From the NCBI GenBank assembly GCA_001769295.1, contig MEOR01000114.1, forward strand, positions 1,753 to 34,411: 32,659 nucleotides of DNA. The letters are read 5' to 3'. The notes beneath the pieces are model-generated. The model was not told the origin of the DNA. It did not search any database and saw nothing but the letters and a program-made list of their open reading frames with translations. Source of the DNA: Bacteroidetes bacterium GWF2_49_14. Its GTDB lineage: Bacteria > Bacteroidota > Bacteroidia > Bacteroidales > UBA12481. Made by a program: the position numbers and the translations under genes. Shown here piece by piece: positions 22,466 through 32,000 of the stretch (position 1 is the first letter of the stretch; the number at the start of each line of letters is the position of its first letter).

Positions 22466-24355
22466 TTCAAGGTAAGTGTACCCGTATAGTCCCGACCGGT
22501 ACGTTGACAGGAACTCTTTCCCCTCTTCAGCCGAAATGATGCCGCTCTTAACGGAGGAAGTTACCCAGGTTTCAACGGTTCGTACCATTTTTTTCGGGTT
22601 ATACTGAACGTAGTCGAGGACCTCGGCAACGGTTTCACCATCAATGATCTGGTCGATGTAATATCCTTTGCTGTCGACGGAGACGTGTACTGCATTGGTG
22701 TCGCCAAACAGGTTGTGAAGGTCGCCCAGGATTTCCTGATAGGCGCCGACGAGGAAAACTCCAATATAGTAGGGCTCTTTTGAGTTCAGGGAATGGACCG
22801 GGAGGTAATACGAAAGGTTCCGGGTTGAGATGAAATTATCGATCTTGCCGTCGGAGTCACAGGTAATATCCTGAATGGTTGCCGCCCGGTCGGGGCGCTC
22901 ATCCAACCGATGAATTGGAATTATCGGAAATATCTGGTCAATAGCCCATGAATCAGGCAGGGATTGAAACAGGGAAAAGTTGCAGAAGTATTTGTCGGCC
23001 AATAGTTTAGGTAGCAGAACCAGCTCCTCGGGAATATGCTTTAGCTCGCCGGTCATCTGATAAATCTCTTTTGCAATCGACCAGAAGAGGCGCTCGATCT
23101 GTGCCCGGGTTTTGATATCGAGGAGGCCAAGGCTGAACCTTTCGAGTACTTCTTCCCGGATTTGCTGGGCATCATGCCAGGTTTCCAGCATGCGGGGCTG
23201 GTTGAGCAATTCCCATGAGTCATAGAGTTCCCTCACGAGTTCATGAACATCGGGTCCCAGCTCTTCGTCGTCATCCCAGGCCGGGATTGAAGCTGTTTCA
23301 AGTACCTCGAACACGAGTACTGAGTGGTGTGCCGTAAGCGACCGTCCGGATTCCGTGATAATGTTTGGATGGGGAATATCATTCTTGTCAGAGGCATCAA
23401 CCATGGCGAAGGTTGCATCGTTCACGTACTCCTGAATGCTGTAGTTGACGCTGCTTTCGCTGTTTGAAGAGCGTGTGCCGTCATAGTCAACTCCAAGTCC
23501 TCCGCCAATATCGACAAACTCAACATTGAAGCCCCTTTTCCGAAGCTGGACATAGAACTGGGAGGCTTCCCGGAGTGCCAGCTTGATCCGGCGGATCTTC
23601 GTCACCTGGCTGCCGATATGGAAATGAACGAGCTTCAGGGCTTCGGTCATTTTGTTGCGCTCCAGGTACTCCAGTGCTTCGATGAGTTCTGAGGAGGTAA
23701 GTCCGAATTTGCTGACATCACCGCCGGAATCCTCCCATTTTCCGCTTCCGGAGCTCGCAAGTTTGATACGTATTCCGATATTTGGCAGGATCTTGTGCTG
23801 CCGGGCGATCTTAGTAATCAGCTTGAGTTCGTTGAGTTTTTCAACCACGATATAAATCCGTTTTCCCATCTTCTGCGCCAGGAGAGCCAGCTCGATGTAA
23901 TCCTCGTCCTTATATCCGTTGCAGATGATCAGCGAATCCGTATCGGTATTTATGGCAATAACGGCATGCAATTCGGGTTTGGATCCCGCTTCAAGTCCGA
24001 TATTGAACTTTTTCCCATGATTGACTATTTCTTCGACAACCGGACGCATCTGGTTGACTTTAATCGGATAGATGATGAAATTCTGTGCTTTGTATTCGTA
24101 TTCTTCAGCGGCCACCTTGAAGCAGCTAGACATGATCTCAATCCGGTCATCGAGAATGTCAGGGAACCGTATCAGCATGGGTGCCGATACATCCCGAAGC
24201 TGGAGTTCATCTATCAGCTCTTTCAGGTCGACCTTAACTCCCTTGGCTTTAGGGGAAACAACGACATGACCTTTTTCATTGATAGAAAAATAATTGATAC
24301 CCCAGCCGTTGATATTGTACAATTCGGCGGAGTCTTCGATGCGCCATCTTCTCAT
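22463..24355 (-). CDS. speA: Biosynthetic arginine decarboxylase SpeA
   Basis: A 630-residue PLP enzyme converting arginine to agmatine, the first step of the agmatine route to putrescine and spermidine. The PLP-binding lysine is Lys99 in YPIKVNQ. The fold-III barrel continues with GLEAGSKPEL, the phosphate-binding GGGLGVDYDGT (about 281-291) and the C-terminal beta domain. Length matches the 630-residue bacterial SpeA class. A near-consensus -7 box TATCTTTT (24378-24385) lies 22 bp upstream. No agmatine deiminase or spermidine synthase is in the window; the only same-strand follower is the GNAT gene. Confidence 0.95.
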   Translation of the reverse strand: MRRWRIEDSAELYNINGWGINYFSINEKGHVVVSPKAKGVKVDLKELIDELQLRDVSAPMLIRFPDILDDRIEIMSSCFKVAAEEYEYKAQNFIIYPIKVNQMRPVVEEIVNHGKKFNIGLEAGSKPELHAVIAINTDTDSLIICNGYKDEDYIELALLAQKMGKRIYIVVEKLNELKLITKIARQHKILPNIGIRIKLASSGSGKWEDSGGDVSKFGLTSSELIEALEYLERNKMTEALKLVHFHIGSQVTKIRRIKLALREASQFYVQLRKRGFNVEFVDIGGGLGVDYDGTRSSNSESSVNYSIQEYVNDATFAMVDASDKNDIPHPNIITESGRSLTAHHSVLVFEVLETASIPAWDDDEELGPDVHELVRELYDSWELLNQPRMLETWHDAQQIREEVLERFSLGLLDIKTRAQIERLFWSIAKEIYQMTGELKHIPEELVLLPKLLADKYFCNFSLFQSLPDSWAIDQIFPIIPIHRLDERPDRAATIQDITCDSDGKIDNFISTRNLSYYLPVHSLNSKEPYYIGVFLVGAYQEILGDLHNLFGDTNAVHVSVDSKGYYIDQIIDGETVAEVLDYVQYNPKKMVRTVETWVTSSVKSGIISAEEGKEFLSTYRSGLYGYTYLE

Positions 24356-24487
24356 TATTCTAACTTGTTATGAGGCAAAAAGATAAATCTAATCAGCAAA
24401 ACAGGCCGCTAATTTACGAGTTCCTGTTAAGTTATAAAAGATCTGTCTAACAATAAGAATAACGATTCCGGATTGAAACAGGGATAC

Positions 24488-24649
24488 CTAAAGGTTTACA
24501 CGGCCAGACCCCCTGATAAGTCGTAACAGGATGGCGATGATTGCGATGACCAGCAGAATGTGAATGATTGAGCCTGCATTAAACGCAAAGAAACCGAGTG
24601 CCCATAATATGAGAAGTACAATTGCGATGATATAGAGTAAATTGCCCAT
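24488..24649 (-). CDS. Small hydrophobic membrane protein, lmo0937/DUF5670-like
   Basis: A 53-residue protein read directly from the minus strand, ATG at 24647-24649 and TAG at 24488-24490. It starts MGNLLYIIAIVLLILWALGF and ends LLRLIRGSGRVNL. It has two hydrophobic helices (about 4-22 and 28-44) with a short FAFNAGS turn and a basic C-terminal tail. This is the pattern of the lmo0937-family small membrane proteins, often linked with envelope stress in Bacteroidota. It starts 10 bp after the stop of the barrel gene at 24660-25316, so it is very likely co-transcribed with it. Function unknown. Confidence 0.82.
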   Translation of the reverse strand: MGNLLYIIAIVLLILWALGFFAFNAGSIIHILLVIAIIAILLRLIRGSGRVNL

Positions 24650-24659
24650 GACTTAAATA

Positions 24660-25316
24660 TTAATTGATTGAAATAGAGACGTAGAAATTGATCACACCGT
24701 TATGAGCATCGGGGAAAATATAGGTGATACCCATGATTGTTTTTTCCTTGCCTACAGTGGACAGTCCGTAACTGTACCGGCCTCCCAGGCTGATACCCCC
24801 GATATCAATACCGGTTCCAACTGCAAAACCCGCATCCAGACGGTTGTAATCCTTAGTATTTATATTGCTTTCAAAGTCAAAGAGATTGACATTTGATTCG
24901 TTTGAGACTTTTCCGCTTACCAGGAAGGCGGCATAAGGGCCAAAGTGGACATTAAAATTCCTGGCAAAGTTGACAACAAAAAGGAGTGGTATTTCGACAT
25001 AGTTCAGGTTGAAGAGGGCAGTCCCGTCAATTAAGGTACCATTGTATGTTACCTTTGAACCCTTGGTGGCGAAATTGATTTCAGGTTGGACAGCAAGGCC
25101 ATTGAAAATGGTTAATTTACCGAAAAGCCCGACATTGAAACCCGTAATCATCCGGTTGTAATCAGCATCTGCCGTGTATAAGTTTGCGAAGTTTACTCCG
25201 CCTTTTACACCAAACCGAGGGGTTTTTAATTCATTCTTATTTTGAGAAAACCCGGCATTCTGAACTGCGCCAAACAGCAGCAGTACTGCAACTATCAGGG
25301 TTATTGTTTTTTTCAT
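24660..25316 (-). CDS. Porin-family outer-membrane beta-barrel protein (PF13568-like)
   Basis: A 218-residue exported protein with a signal peptide (about 1-24, ending NAGFSQ). The start of the mature region, TPRFGVKGGVNFANLY, is the hallmark of the small Bacteroidota beta-barrel family. It continues with FNVGLFGKLTIFNGLAVQPEINFATKG and ends YVSISIN, giving about eight strands. The role of these barrels is generally unknown. An exact -7 box TAGCTTTG (25351-25358) precedes it by 34 bp, overlapping the stop of the cupin gene, so it has its own promoter. The small membrane-protein gene follows 10 bp downstream. Confidence 0.85.
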   Translation of the reverse strand: MKKTITLIVAVLLLFGAVQNAGFSQNKNELKTPRFGVKGGVNFANLYTADADYNRMITGFNVGLFGKLTIFNGLAVQPEINFATKGSKVTYNGTLIDGTALFNLNYVEIPLLFVVNFARNFNVHFGPYAAFLVSGKVSNESNVNLFDFESNINTKDYNRLDAGFAVGTGIDIGGISLGGRYSYGLSTVGKEKTIMGITYIFPDAHNGVINFYVSISIN

Positions 25317-25350
25317 GAGATAGAAGTGAATTAGTTAGTAACACATAAGC

Positions 25351-25358
25351 CAAAGCTA
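25351..25358 (-). promoter_or_regulatory. -7 box for the small barrel gene, overlapping the cupin stop codon
   Basis: On the minus strand TAGCTTTG matches TAnnTTTG exactly. Its TAG is the cupin stop codon (25356-25358). It lies 34 bp before the barrel start at 25316. No -33 match was seen. Confidence 0.4.
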
Positions 25359-25694
25359 TTCGTAACCGCATTTTATCACGGTCTGGATCATTTTGAAACG
25401 ACCGTTCGGGTTAACAAAATTCGGTGCATGAGCCGGGATCACTATTGATTCACCTGTAGCCAGGAGATTTGACTCCCCATTTATCACAATATCAGCCTGT
25501 CCGTCAATGATTTGAACAAAAGTGTCGAAGGGAGTTGTTTTTTCGCCCAATCCTTCGCCATTGTCAAAAGACATCACAGTGATATTCCCTGTTGATTTTT
25601 TCAAAATTGTTTTTATGACCACGGAGTTTGCTATATATTCGATTATTTCAACAGTTATGTGAACTTTCGATTTTTCAAGTTCTGCAGTATCCAT
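25356..25694 (-). CDS. Small cupin-domain protein
   Basis: A 112-residue single-domain cupin without a signal peptide, so probably cytoplasmic. The beta-barrel core is visible as TPFDTFVQIIDGQADIVING, followed by LATGESIVIPAHAPNFVNPN. The usual metal ligands are incomplete: motif 1 has no HxH pair (TPFDTF stands there), while a single His (PAHAPN) remains in motif 2. It may therefore be a non-catalytic or altered-metal cupin that binds a small ligand. It is preceded at 25731 by a barrel gene on the same strand with a 36-bp gap. A link to stress or envelope sensing is suggested only by its neighbours. Confidence 0.83.
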   Translation of the reverse strand: MDTAELEKSKVHITVEIIEYIANSVVIKTILKKSTGNITVMSFDNGEGLGEKTTPFDTFVQIIDGQADIVINGESNLLATGESIVIPAHAPNFVNPNGRFKMIQTVIKCGYE

Positions 25695-25730
25695 TTTAGT
25701 TGATTTTCTGGTGACATAATGGATATTCTT

Positions 25731-26264
25731 TTAGTGGAACGCCAAGCCTAGAGTTGATACTCCGGTTGACAGGTCAAGGAAAATACCCAACCGATCATTT
25801 AAGTGGTATTCAATTCCCAGGTGCATATCTATGAACAAAGGATTTGCCGAATGAAGAGTGCCGTCGCCCTGATGTCCGTCATACCATTTTGAACTTACAA
25901 AGGCAAACCCTAAAGAACCTGCCAAATAAAAATCCCAGTTCGAATTCGCCCTGAGGAGATTATCAAAATAGTAGGACGCCTTAACACCCAATGGAATAAC
26001 GGTTTCCCTGTAATATCCTTCACGGTACGAATAGATGGTGGCAAAAGGGGCCAGGGTGAAACTTCGCACTACATCAAATTCATAATTCGCACTGATTACC
26101 GGCAGCATGTGCCCTATATATCCGTAATATCCAGAATAACCTCCAATTCCCACTCCCAGATTCAGTGTTCTTCCAAATCGCTCACTGTAGTTATCATTCT
26201 GGGCGGATAGTCCGGCTCCTGAGATCAAAATCAGGAGCAATAATCCTAAAAGTATTTTTTTCAT
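25731..26264 (-). CDS. Outer-membrane beta-barrel protein, hypothetical
   Basis: A 177-residue exported protein. I chose the ATG at 26262-26264, giving MKKILLGLLLLILISGAGLSAQ, a clean signal peptide; the frame extends upstream to 26297 without signal-like content. The mature protein opens with a Gly/Tyr-rich stretch (GVGIGGYSGYYGYIGHMLPV) and has alternating barrel strands (ANYEFDVVRSFTLAPFATIY, GVKASYYFDNLL, LGIEYHLNDRLGIFLDLSTG). It is probably an eight-stranded barrel. It lies 33 bp after the secreted protein gene and could share its transcript. No function can be named. Confidence 0.72.
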   Translation of the reverse strand: MKKILLGLLLLILISGAGLSAQNDNYSERFGRTLNLGVGIGGYSGYYGYIGHMLPVISANYEFDVVRSFTLAPFATIYSYREGYYRETVIPLGVKASYYFDNLLRANSNWDFYLAGSLGFAFVSSKWYDGHQGDGTLHSANPLFIDMHLGIEYHLNDRLGIFLDLSTGVSTLGLAFH

Positions 26265-26297
26265 TTTTAAAATATTAATATTGTTTTTACTATGCAA

Positions 26298-26765
26298 TTA
26301 TTTCTTTTTCCCTTTTCCTTCTCCATGCTTATTACCCGATTTGGCTTTAACAGAGTATCCTGCTTTGGAATTTCCTTTTCCGGGCTTTTCTCCTATATTC
26401 TGCTGAGGTTGTCCGTGATATCCCCTCGCATATTTTTGTTTGTGGTCCTTGTAATGGATATAGGGAGTATTACCGTGATAGTCGTTCATAACGACCTTAT
26501 ATCCACGGTATAAATCATAACTTCTGTAACGCAGGGGCAGGCTCGTCCTGTGTACCCACTTTCCTCCTTCGAGGTAAATAAACCTGGATGCCTGTATATC
26601 GTAATAGGACTCAACATCAGGAATATAGTAATACTGAACTCCTGTATAGCCGACGGGTCCCCATAGCGGGGGAGAGCCCAGGCTGATGCTCACAGACACC
26701 TGTGCCTGCATGGAGCAAGCAAAAAGGAGAACTATGCCAAGAGTGAATAATTTATGAATCTTCAT
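26298..26765 (-). CDS. Secreted basic protein, hypothetical
   Basis: A 155-residue exported protein with a signal peptide (about 1-21, ending CSMQAQ). The centre is tyrosine-rich and orderly (SLGSPPLWGPVGYTGVQYYY, PDVESYYDI, YLEGGKWVHRTSLP, YDLYRGYKVV), a pattern I recognise from short Bacteroidota hypothetical proteins. The last 45 residues are low-complexity and strongly basic (Lys, Gly, His), ending HGEGKGKKK, suggesting interaction with anionic polymers such as LPS, DNA or teichoic-like glycans. It is the first gene of the small envelope cluster reading toward 24488. A possible promoter lies at 26830-26884. Confidence 0.75.
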   Translation of the reverse strand: MKIHKLFTLGIVLLFACSMQAQVSVSISLGSPPLWGPVGYTGVQYYYIPDVESYYDIQASRFIYLEGGKWVHRTSLPLRYRSYDLYRGYKVVMNDYHGNTPYIHYKDHKQKYARGYHGQPQQNIGEKPGKGNSKAGYSVKAKSGNKHGEGKGKKK

Positions 26766-26829
26766 TTTTTGAAAATATTATTGGGATTTTGAAATGATTC
26801 TTTACATTTTTTGCCGTAATTCTCAGGAA

Positions 26830-26884
26830 TAAAGTTATGGACGTTACCCCTTGGATTTGTTACATAACTCTTGAAATATGTTAC
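26830..26884 (-). promoter_or_regulatory. Possible promoter and operator of the basic secreted protein gene
   Basis: On the minus strand TAACTTTA (26830-26837) matches TAnnTTTG at 7 of 8 positions, about 65 bp before the start. Just upstream, GTTACATA (26859-26866) and TATGTTAC (26877-26884) form an imperfect inverted repeat (7 of 8) with a 10-bp spacer, placed where a regulator could bind. Confidence 0.3.
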
Positions 26885-26904
26885 ATTATTCACACATTTA
26901 GAAA

Positions 26905-26940
26905 AGGCTGCCTGATCAGAAAATCAGGCAGCCTCTTTTT
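26905..26940. terminator. Strong bidirectional rho-independent terminator
   Basis: AGGCTGCCTGAT (26905-26916) pairs perfectly with ATCAGGCAGCCT (26923-26934) across a 6-nt loop. On the plus strand CTTTTT follows; on the minus strand the stem is followed by TTTTC. It lies 28 bp after the stop of the OmpA-family gene and most likely ends the minus-strand surface-protein operon. Confidence 0.9.
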
Positions 26941-26968
26941 CAGAAGTAACTATATTAAATCGGAAGGC

Positions 26969-29023
26969 CTATTTCCCGGGAATTATATCAATAATAACTG
27001 TCCGGTTATAAAAGCGTTCCTCCGGGAGTCTGTTGTCAAATGGCGACAGGTTCTTATCCTCCCCAAATCCGTATACTTCAAATTTTACATCGCTTCTGCC
27101 TGCCTTGGCAAGGCCTTTTTCGAATATTTGTTTTACATCGTTGGCCCTGCTGAGTGATAGTTTTAGGTTATTCGATTCATCACCAATAATATCGGTATAA
27201 CCATGTATAATCACTGTGCCGCCTTTCGGAATCTTTGGAATAATTATGTCGGTAATATATTTTTCATAAATGACGATCGCTTTGGAGTCGTTGAATTCAT
27301 AAATGATGCTGAACCGCATTCCTTCTTCATCAGTTGTGGGATTCCAAAGAACCATATGGGTAACTGCTTCGTTTTTAATAGTTTTACCTGATTTGGTCAG
27401 GCCAATCATGGTGACGGTGAACGTTCCTTCCTGGCGAGTACCCAGGATGGATTTGCCGGGAATGCTGACCTGGTCCTGCTGGAACGGGCCAAACCGTTGT
27501 ATTTCACCTTTTTCATCCATAATTTCCAGTGACCAGTAGGTGAAGGCATCCTGAGCGCCTTCTGCATGGAAGGTCACATAGCTGTCAAGCGGGGCCTGTT
27601 GTATTGCGCGGATTTCTACCGGCCTAAGCGGAGCATCCGGTCCAGCCTGGAATTCCATCAACAATACCGGTGAACTGCTTTCTATGGACACCCTTTGGTC
27701 TCCTTCGCGGAGCAGATCCAGCTCTTTGGTTCCACCTGGTTGTTCAGATGGGATCTTTGGTTTATCACGCCCTTCGACCGTAATTCTTGCTGCATCGATT
27801 TCAAATACCGTTACGAGGTAATCCTTAACCGATTCAGCCATCATCCGGCCATCCTGCGGACCATTCGCTGAGGATCCCACAAGCTTTATGGTTGTTGAAG
27901 GATTCTTACCCATGCGGTCACCGAGAATGTTAAGAATATTGTAATAGATAACCATTTCCCGTTTTGACCGGCCGGTAAAATCCTTAGGCGTGTATAGTTC
28001 GACCTGATCTTCTTTGAAATCTTTAACCTGATCTTTTCTGAGCAAGACATATCGGCTGGGAATTCCGGTTGATTTATCGGAGAAGAATATGTAATTCCTC
28101 AACGGGAAAGTTTCCCTTACCGTTCTTTCTGCAACAATATTCTTTGGAGAATTAACCGAGAATTTTACAACAGGGTCCGCAACAGCAATAACCAGGGGCG
28201 TTCTGGTAGTCATTACGACCGGTGGAGCTATCTTATGACCGTGCCCGAATTTTAATGCGGCTCCGAATCTTAGGGTTGTAAGGTTCCAGGTTTCTATGGA
28301 CCGCGGTGACTGGCCAAAATAGGGCTGAAAGGATACAAACGGTGAGAACATGTCATGCCGGTTTTTGTTTCCTGTCTCAAGCGGCATGTCATACCCGGCG
28401 CCTATTTGCATCGACAATTGCGTTTTGTTGATATAGCCCCATTTGCCATTAACCTCAGGATCGGCTACCTGATCGGGATACTCCGGATTAATTTCCTGGG
28501 TGTAGGTGAATGATTTGGCTATGTTGAAAGCCACCCGCGGTCCGGCATAGAAATAGAAACCGGATTTGAAAGGACTGAAACGCAGGCTGGGTTCAACGGA
28601 GAGATAACCAAGATTTGTTGACAGGTCGGCAGGGCAGTTGCAGGGGGTTAAAACCTGCTTGAAAGCGCCGGCACGACTATCAAAACCAGCTTGTAACATG
28701 AATCCAAACATGGAATTCGGTTTATGGAATTCAATCAGTGGAGCCACGAATGGTGCGATCCCAAAGCCCTTCCTGAAGGCTGTTGGAACGGTCAGGTCTG
28801 AATTCAATTCCTGTACCGATCCTCTGTAGAAAGTGAAATTCGCACCTCCTGCCACTCCAAACCACCATGACGGGGTAGTATACTCTTGCTCCTGGACCTG
28901 AGCCTGAACGGGTGCCTGAATGTTGACGAGGGCCAGTGACAGAATCACCAGGCTCTTATTCGTCAGGGCATAAAGGGATCGCAATATGCGCGACCCCTTA
29001 TTGTTATTTGTTGAAAGCTTCAT
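26969..29023 (-). CDS. OmpA-family protein: barrel-like N-domain, two OmpA-like domains
   Basis: A 684-residue envelope protein; the ATG at 29021-29023 (MKLSTNNNKG) is preferred to 29053 because it is closer to the signal-like stretch (about 20-41, ending PVQAQ). Residues about 55-260 form a beta-barrel-like domain (WFGVAGGANFTF, FYFYAGPRVAFN, LRFGAALKFG). Residues about 305-450 resemble a degenerate OmpA fold (TIKLVGSSANGPQDGR..AESVKDYL). Residues about 570-684 are a canonical OmpA C-terminal domain (TVIIHGYTDIIGD, LKLSLSRANDVKQIF) expected to bind peptidoglycan. Between them lies a likely Ig-like segment. It follows the DUF3494 gene by 34 bp on the same strand, so the two probably form one operon ending at the terminator at 26905-26940. 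Confidence 0.88.
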   Translation of the reverse strand: MKLSTNNNKGSRILRSLYALTNKSLVILSLALVNIQAPVQAQVQEQEYTTPSWWFGVAGGANFTFYRGSVQELNSDLTVPTAFRKGFGIAPFVAPLIEFHKPNSMFGFMLQAGFDSRAGAFKQVLTPCNCPADLSTNLGYLSVEPSLRFSPFKSGFYFYAGPRVAFNIAKSFTYTQEINPEYPDQVADPEVNGKWGYINKTQLSMQIGAGYDMPLETGNKNRHDMFSPFVSFQPYFGQSPRSIETWNLTTLRFGAALKFGHGHKIAPPVVMTTRTPLVIAVADPVVKFSVNSPKNIVAERTVRETFPLRNYIFFSDKSTGIPSRYVLLRKDQVKDFKEDQVELYTPKDFTGRSKREMVIYYNILNILGDRMGKNPSTTIKLVGSSANGPQDGRMMAESVKDYLVTVFEIDAARITVEGRDKPKIPSEQPGGTKELDLLREGDQRVSIESSSPVLLMEFQAGPDAPLRPVEIRAIQQAPLDSYVTFHAEGAQDAFTYWSLEIMDEKGEIQRFGPFQQDQVSIPGKSILGTRQEGTFTVTMIGLTKSGKTIKNEAVTHMVLWNPTTDEEGMRFSIIYEFNDSKAIVIYEKYITDIIIPKIPKGGTVIIHGYTDIIGDESNNLKLSLSRANDVKQIFEKGLAKAGRSDVKFEVYGFGEDKNLSPFDNRLPEERFYNRTVIIDIIPGK

Positions 29024-29057
29024 TTTCTTATCTATTAATGTTATTGTTCTCACTCTC

Positions 29058-32000
29058 TTACGGTTGGATAATAGTGCTGCCGATAATGGTTACGGCAGTT
29101 TGTGCGAGTAATCTGCCTGTTACCCTGGCACCGCTGTTTAGGGAAATCAGAGTCTGACTCAGGATTATTCCGCTGAAATCAACGTCTGTTCCAAGTACTG
29201 CCTGGCCTGCCACTACCCACACGATATTTTCCACTTTTGCACCACCGGATAAAGTGATGATGGCACTGTTCGCCACAGTCAGATCTTGTGAAATCTGAAA
29301 TACCCAGGTGTCATCAGGACCACCTGCAAGAGTAATTCCCGTGGTAATTGAAACGCCGGTACTCCATTTATAAAGCCCCGGGGCCAATGTTTGGCCATTG
29401 AGGTTTCCGGCGTACAGCTCAACAATAGGAGCCAAAACCAATCCCATTGCGGCAGTAAAGGCAGCCTCCATATCGCTGATTGCCGTGGTCATTTTGGTAG
29501 GAGTTGGCGCTGCATAGTTAGCGGCGTAAACCTTTCCAACCACAATGCCTGGTGAGCGGGAGAACTCATTGGTTGCATCCATGATCAGTCCAAACCCGGT
29601 TATAGACGAAGCGGCAGCGGGACTCACCCCGATGTCACCGGTAATCGAGGTGACTCCGGTTGTTGAAATTCCTGATTTGGTAAGCACTGCGAAATCACCT
29701 GCCGTGCCGAGATTTACGTGTCCGGGTCCGATTGGATCCTTGGTAAAGTTGGCAGTGATGGTTTTATTCGCATCCATGATTACCGTCAGGGGATTCAATG
29801 AACCGGTGGCGTCGCCGCTCCAGCCCGTAAAGGTGTATCCCGCATCTGGCGTAGCCGTCAACACAACAGATGTGCCGCTGTTATAGGCAGCCTGATCGGG
29901 GTTCTTAACCACCGACCCGTTCACTGCAACCACAGTCAGGGTATATGTATTCACGATGGCAGTGAAGATTGCGGTGATATTCTTATTTGCATTCATCACA
30001 ACCGTCAGGGGATTCAATGAACCGGTGGCGTCGCCACTCCAGCCCGTAAAGGTGTATCCCGCATTTGGTGTGGCCGTTAACACAACCGTTGTACCACTGT
30101 TGTAGGCAGCCTGATCCGGGTTTTTAACTACTGTCCCGTTGACAGCGTTGACTACCAGGGTATACGTATTCACTACTGCCGTAAAGTTGGCGGTGATATT
30201 CTTATTTGCATTCATGACTACCGTGAGGGGATTCACGGAACCGGTGGCGTCGCCGCTCCAGCCCGTAAAGGTGTACCCCGCATTTGGCGTGGCCGTCAAC
30301 ACAACGGATGTACCGCTGTTATAGGCAGCCTGATCGGGGTCTTTAACTACAGTCCCGTTGACAGCGTTTACTATCAGGGTATACGTATTCACTACTGCCG
30401 TGAAATTGGCGGTGATGGTCTTATTTGAATTCATGACCACCGTAAGTGGATTTGCAGACCCGGAAGCGTCGCCGTTCCAGGAAGTGAATGTATAGCCCGC
30501 ATTGGGGATAGCCGTTAGCTGAACCGAAGTTCCGCTGTTGTATGCGGCCTGATCGGGATTCTTAACCACGGTCCCGTTTACAGCAATTACTGTTAAGGTG
30601 TAGGTATCAATGATGGCTGTAAAGTTGGCCACCAGAATCCTGTTACCCGCAATATTGAATGTGTAGGCTGCATTTGACGAAACTACGATGGCTCCTTCAG
30701 TCCAGTTCGTAAAGACGAATCCGTCATTCGGAGTGGCTGTTACGGTTACCGAGGCGCCTGAAGTAAAAGATCCACCACCGGTTGCAGAGCCGCCTGCTGT
30801 CGGGTTTGATGATACTGCCACAGTATATGTGTCAGCTATTTCCGAGAAGTTCGCTACTAAAACCCTGCTGGTTATAATGGAGAAGGAGTAATCCAAACTG
30901 GTAGAAACCACATTTGCCCCTTCTGTCCAGTACATAAAGGTATATCCGGTGTTTGGCGTTGCCGTAACGGTTACCGTGGAGCCAGACGTAAACGTACCGC
31001 CCCCGCTTGTGGACCCTCCGGCCGGAGGATTGGATGAAAGCGTAACCGTATAGTTATTAACTGTTTCCGTAAAGATCGCAACCAATGTGCGATTGGCCGT
31101 GATCGTAAAGGAATAACCGGCATTCTTTGAGATGATACTTTCACCTTCTGTCCAGAACAGGAATGTATAACCCAGATTTGGGGTTGCGTTTATTGTGACC
31201 AAAGAACCTGAAACATAGGAACCCCCACCGGTTGTTGATCCACCGGCTGCCGGATTTGAGGAAAGGCTTACAATAAAGTTTTCAGCAGTTTCGGTGAAGT
31301 TCGCTACCAGTGTGCGATTCCCTGTAAGGGTAAAAGCGTACGTCGCATGGGTTGAAACGACCGATCCTCCTTCCGTCCAGTTGGTAAACGTATATCCAAC
31401 ATTGGGAGTCGCAATGACGATAACGGAAGCACCTGAATTATACGTTCCCCCTCCAACCGTTGTTCCGCCTGCAATAGGATCGGAGGACAGAGTAACGACA
31501 AAGGTGATGACTGTTTCGGTAAAGTTTGCAACCAGGGTTCTGTTCCCGGTGATGGCAAAATTGTAATTAGCATTGGTTGAGACAACAGTTCCGCCTTCGG
31601 TCCAGTTAGTGAAGGTATAACCGGCATTTGGGGTTGCACCAACAGTGACGGAAGCCCCTGCAATATAGGTTCCTGCTCCGGTTGTTGTGCCTCCTGCTGC
31701 CGGATTCGACGAAAGCGTTACCGTGTAATTAATGATCGTCTCGGTAAAACTTGCTACAAAAGTCCTGTTACTGGTTATGGTAAAACTGTAACTGGCATCC
31801 GTTGATACCACATTGGTCCCTTCTGTCCAGTACATAAAGGTATAGCCGGTACCTGGCGTTGCCGTTATGGTTACCGAAGAACCTGAAACGTAGGAGCCTC
31901 CACCAGTGGTTGTGCCACCGGCGACCGGAAAGGATGAGAGTGTAACTGTATAGTTTACAATAGTTACTGTAAAGTTGGCAACGAGTGTACGGTTACCTTC

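Noticed and set aside
26265-26297. Upstream start for the barrel gene at 25731
   Set aside because: The internal ATG followed by AAAAAAATAC encodes a clean signal peptide; the added 11 residues would spoil it.
29545-31663. Several open frames opposite or out of frame with the repeat protein
   Set aside because: They arise from the repetitive DNA of the 1185-residue gene, repeat the same shadow peptide unit by unit, and lack independent start signals.
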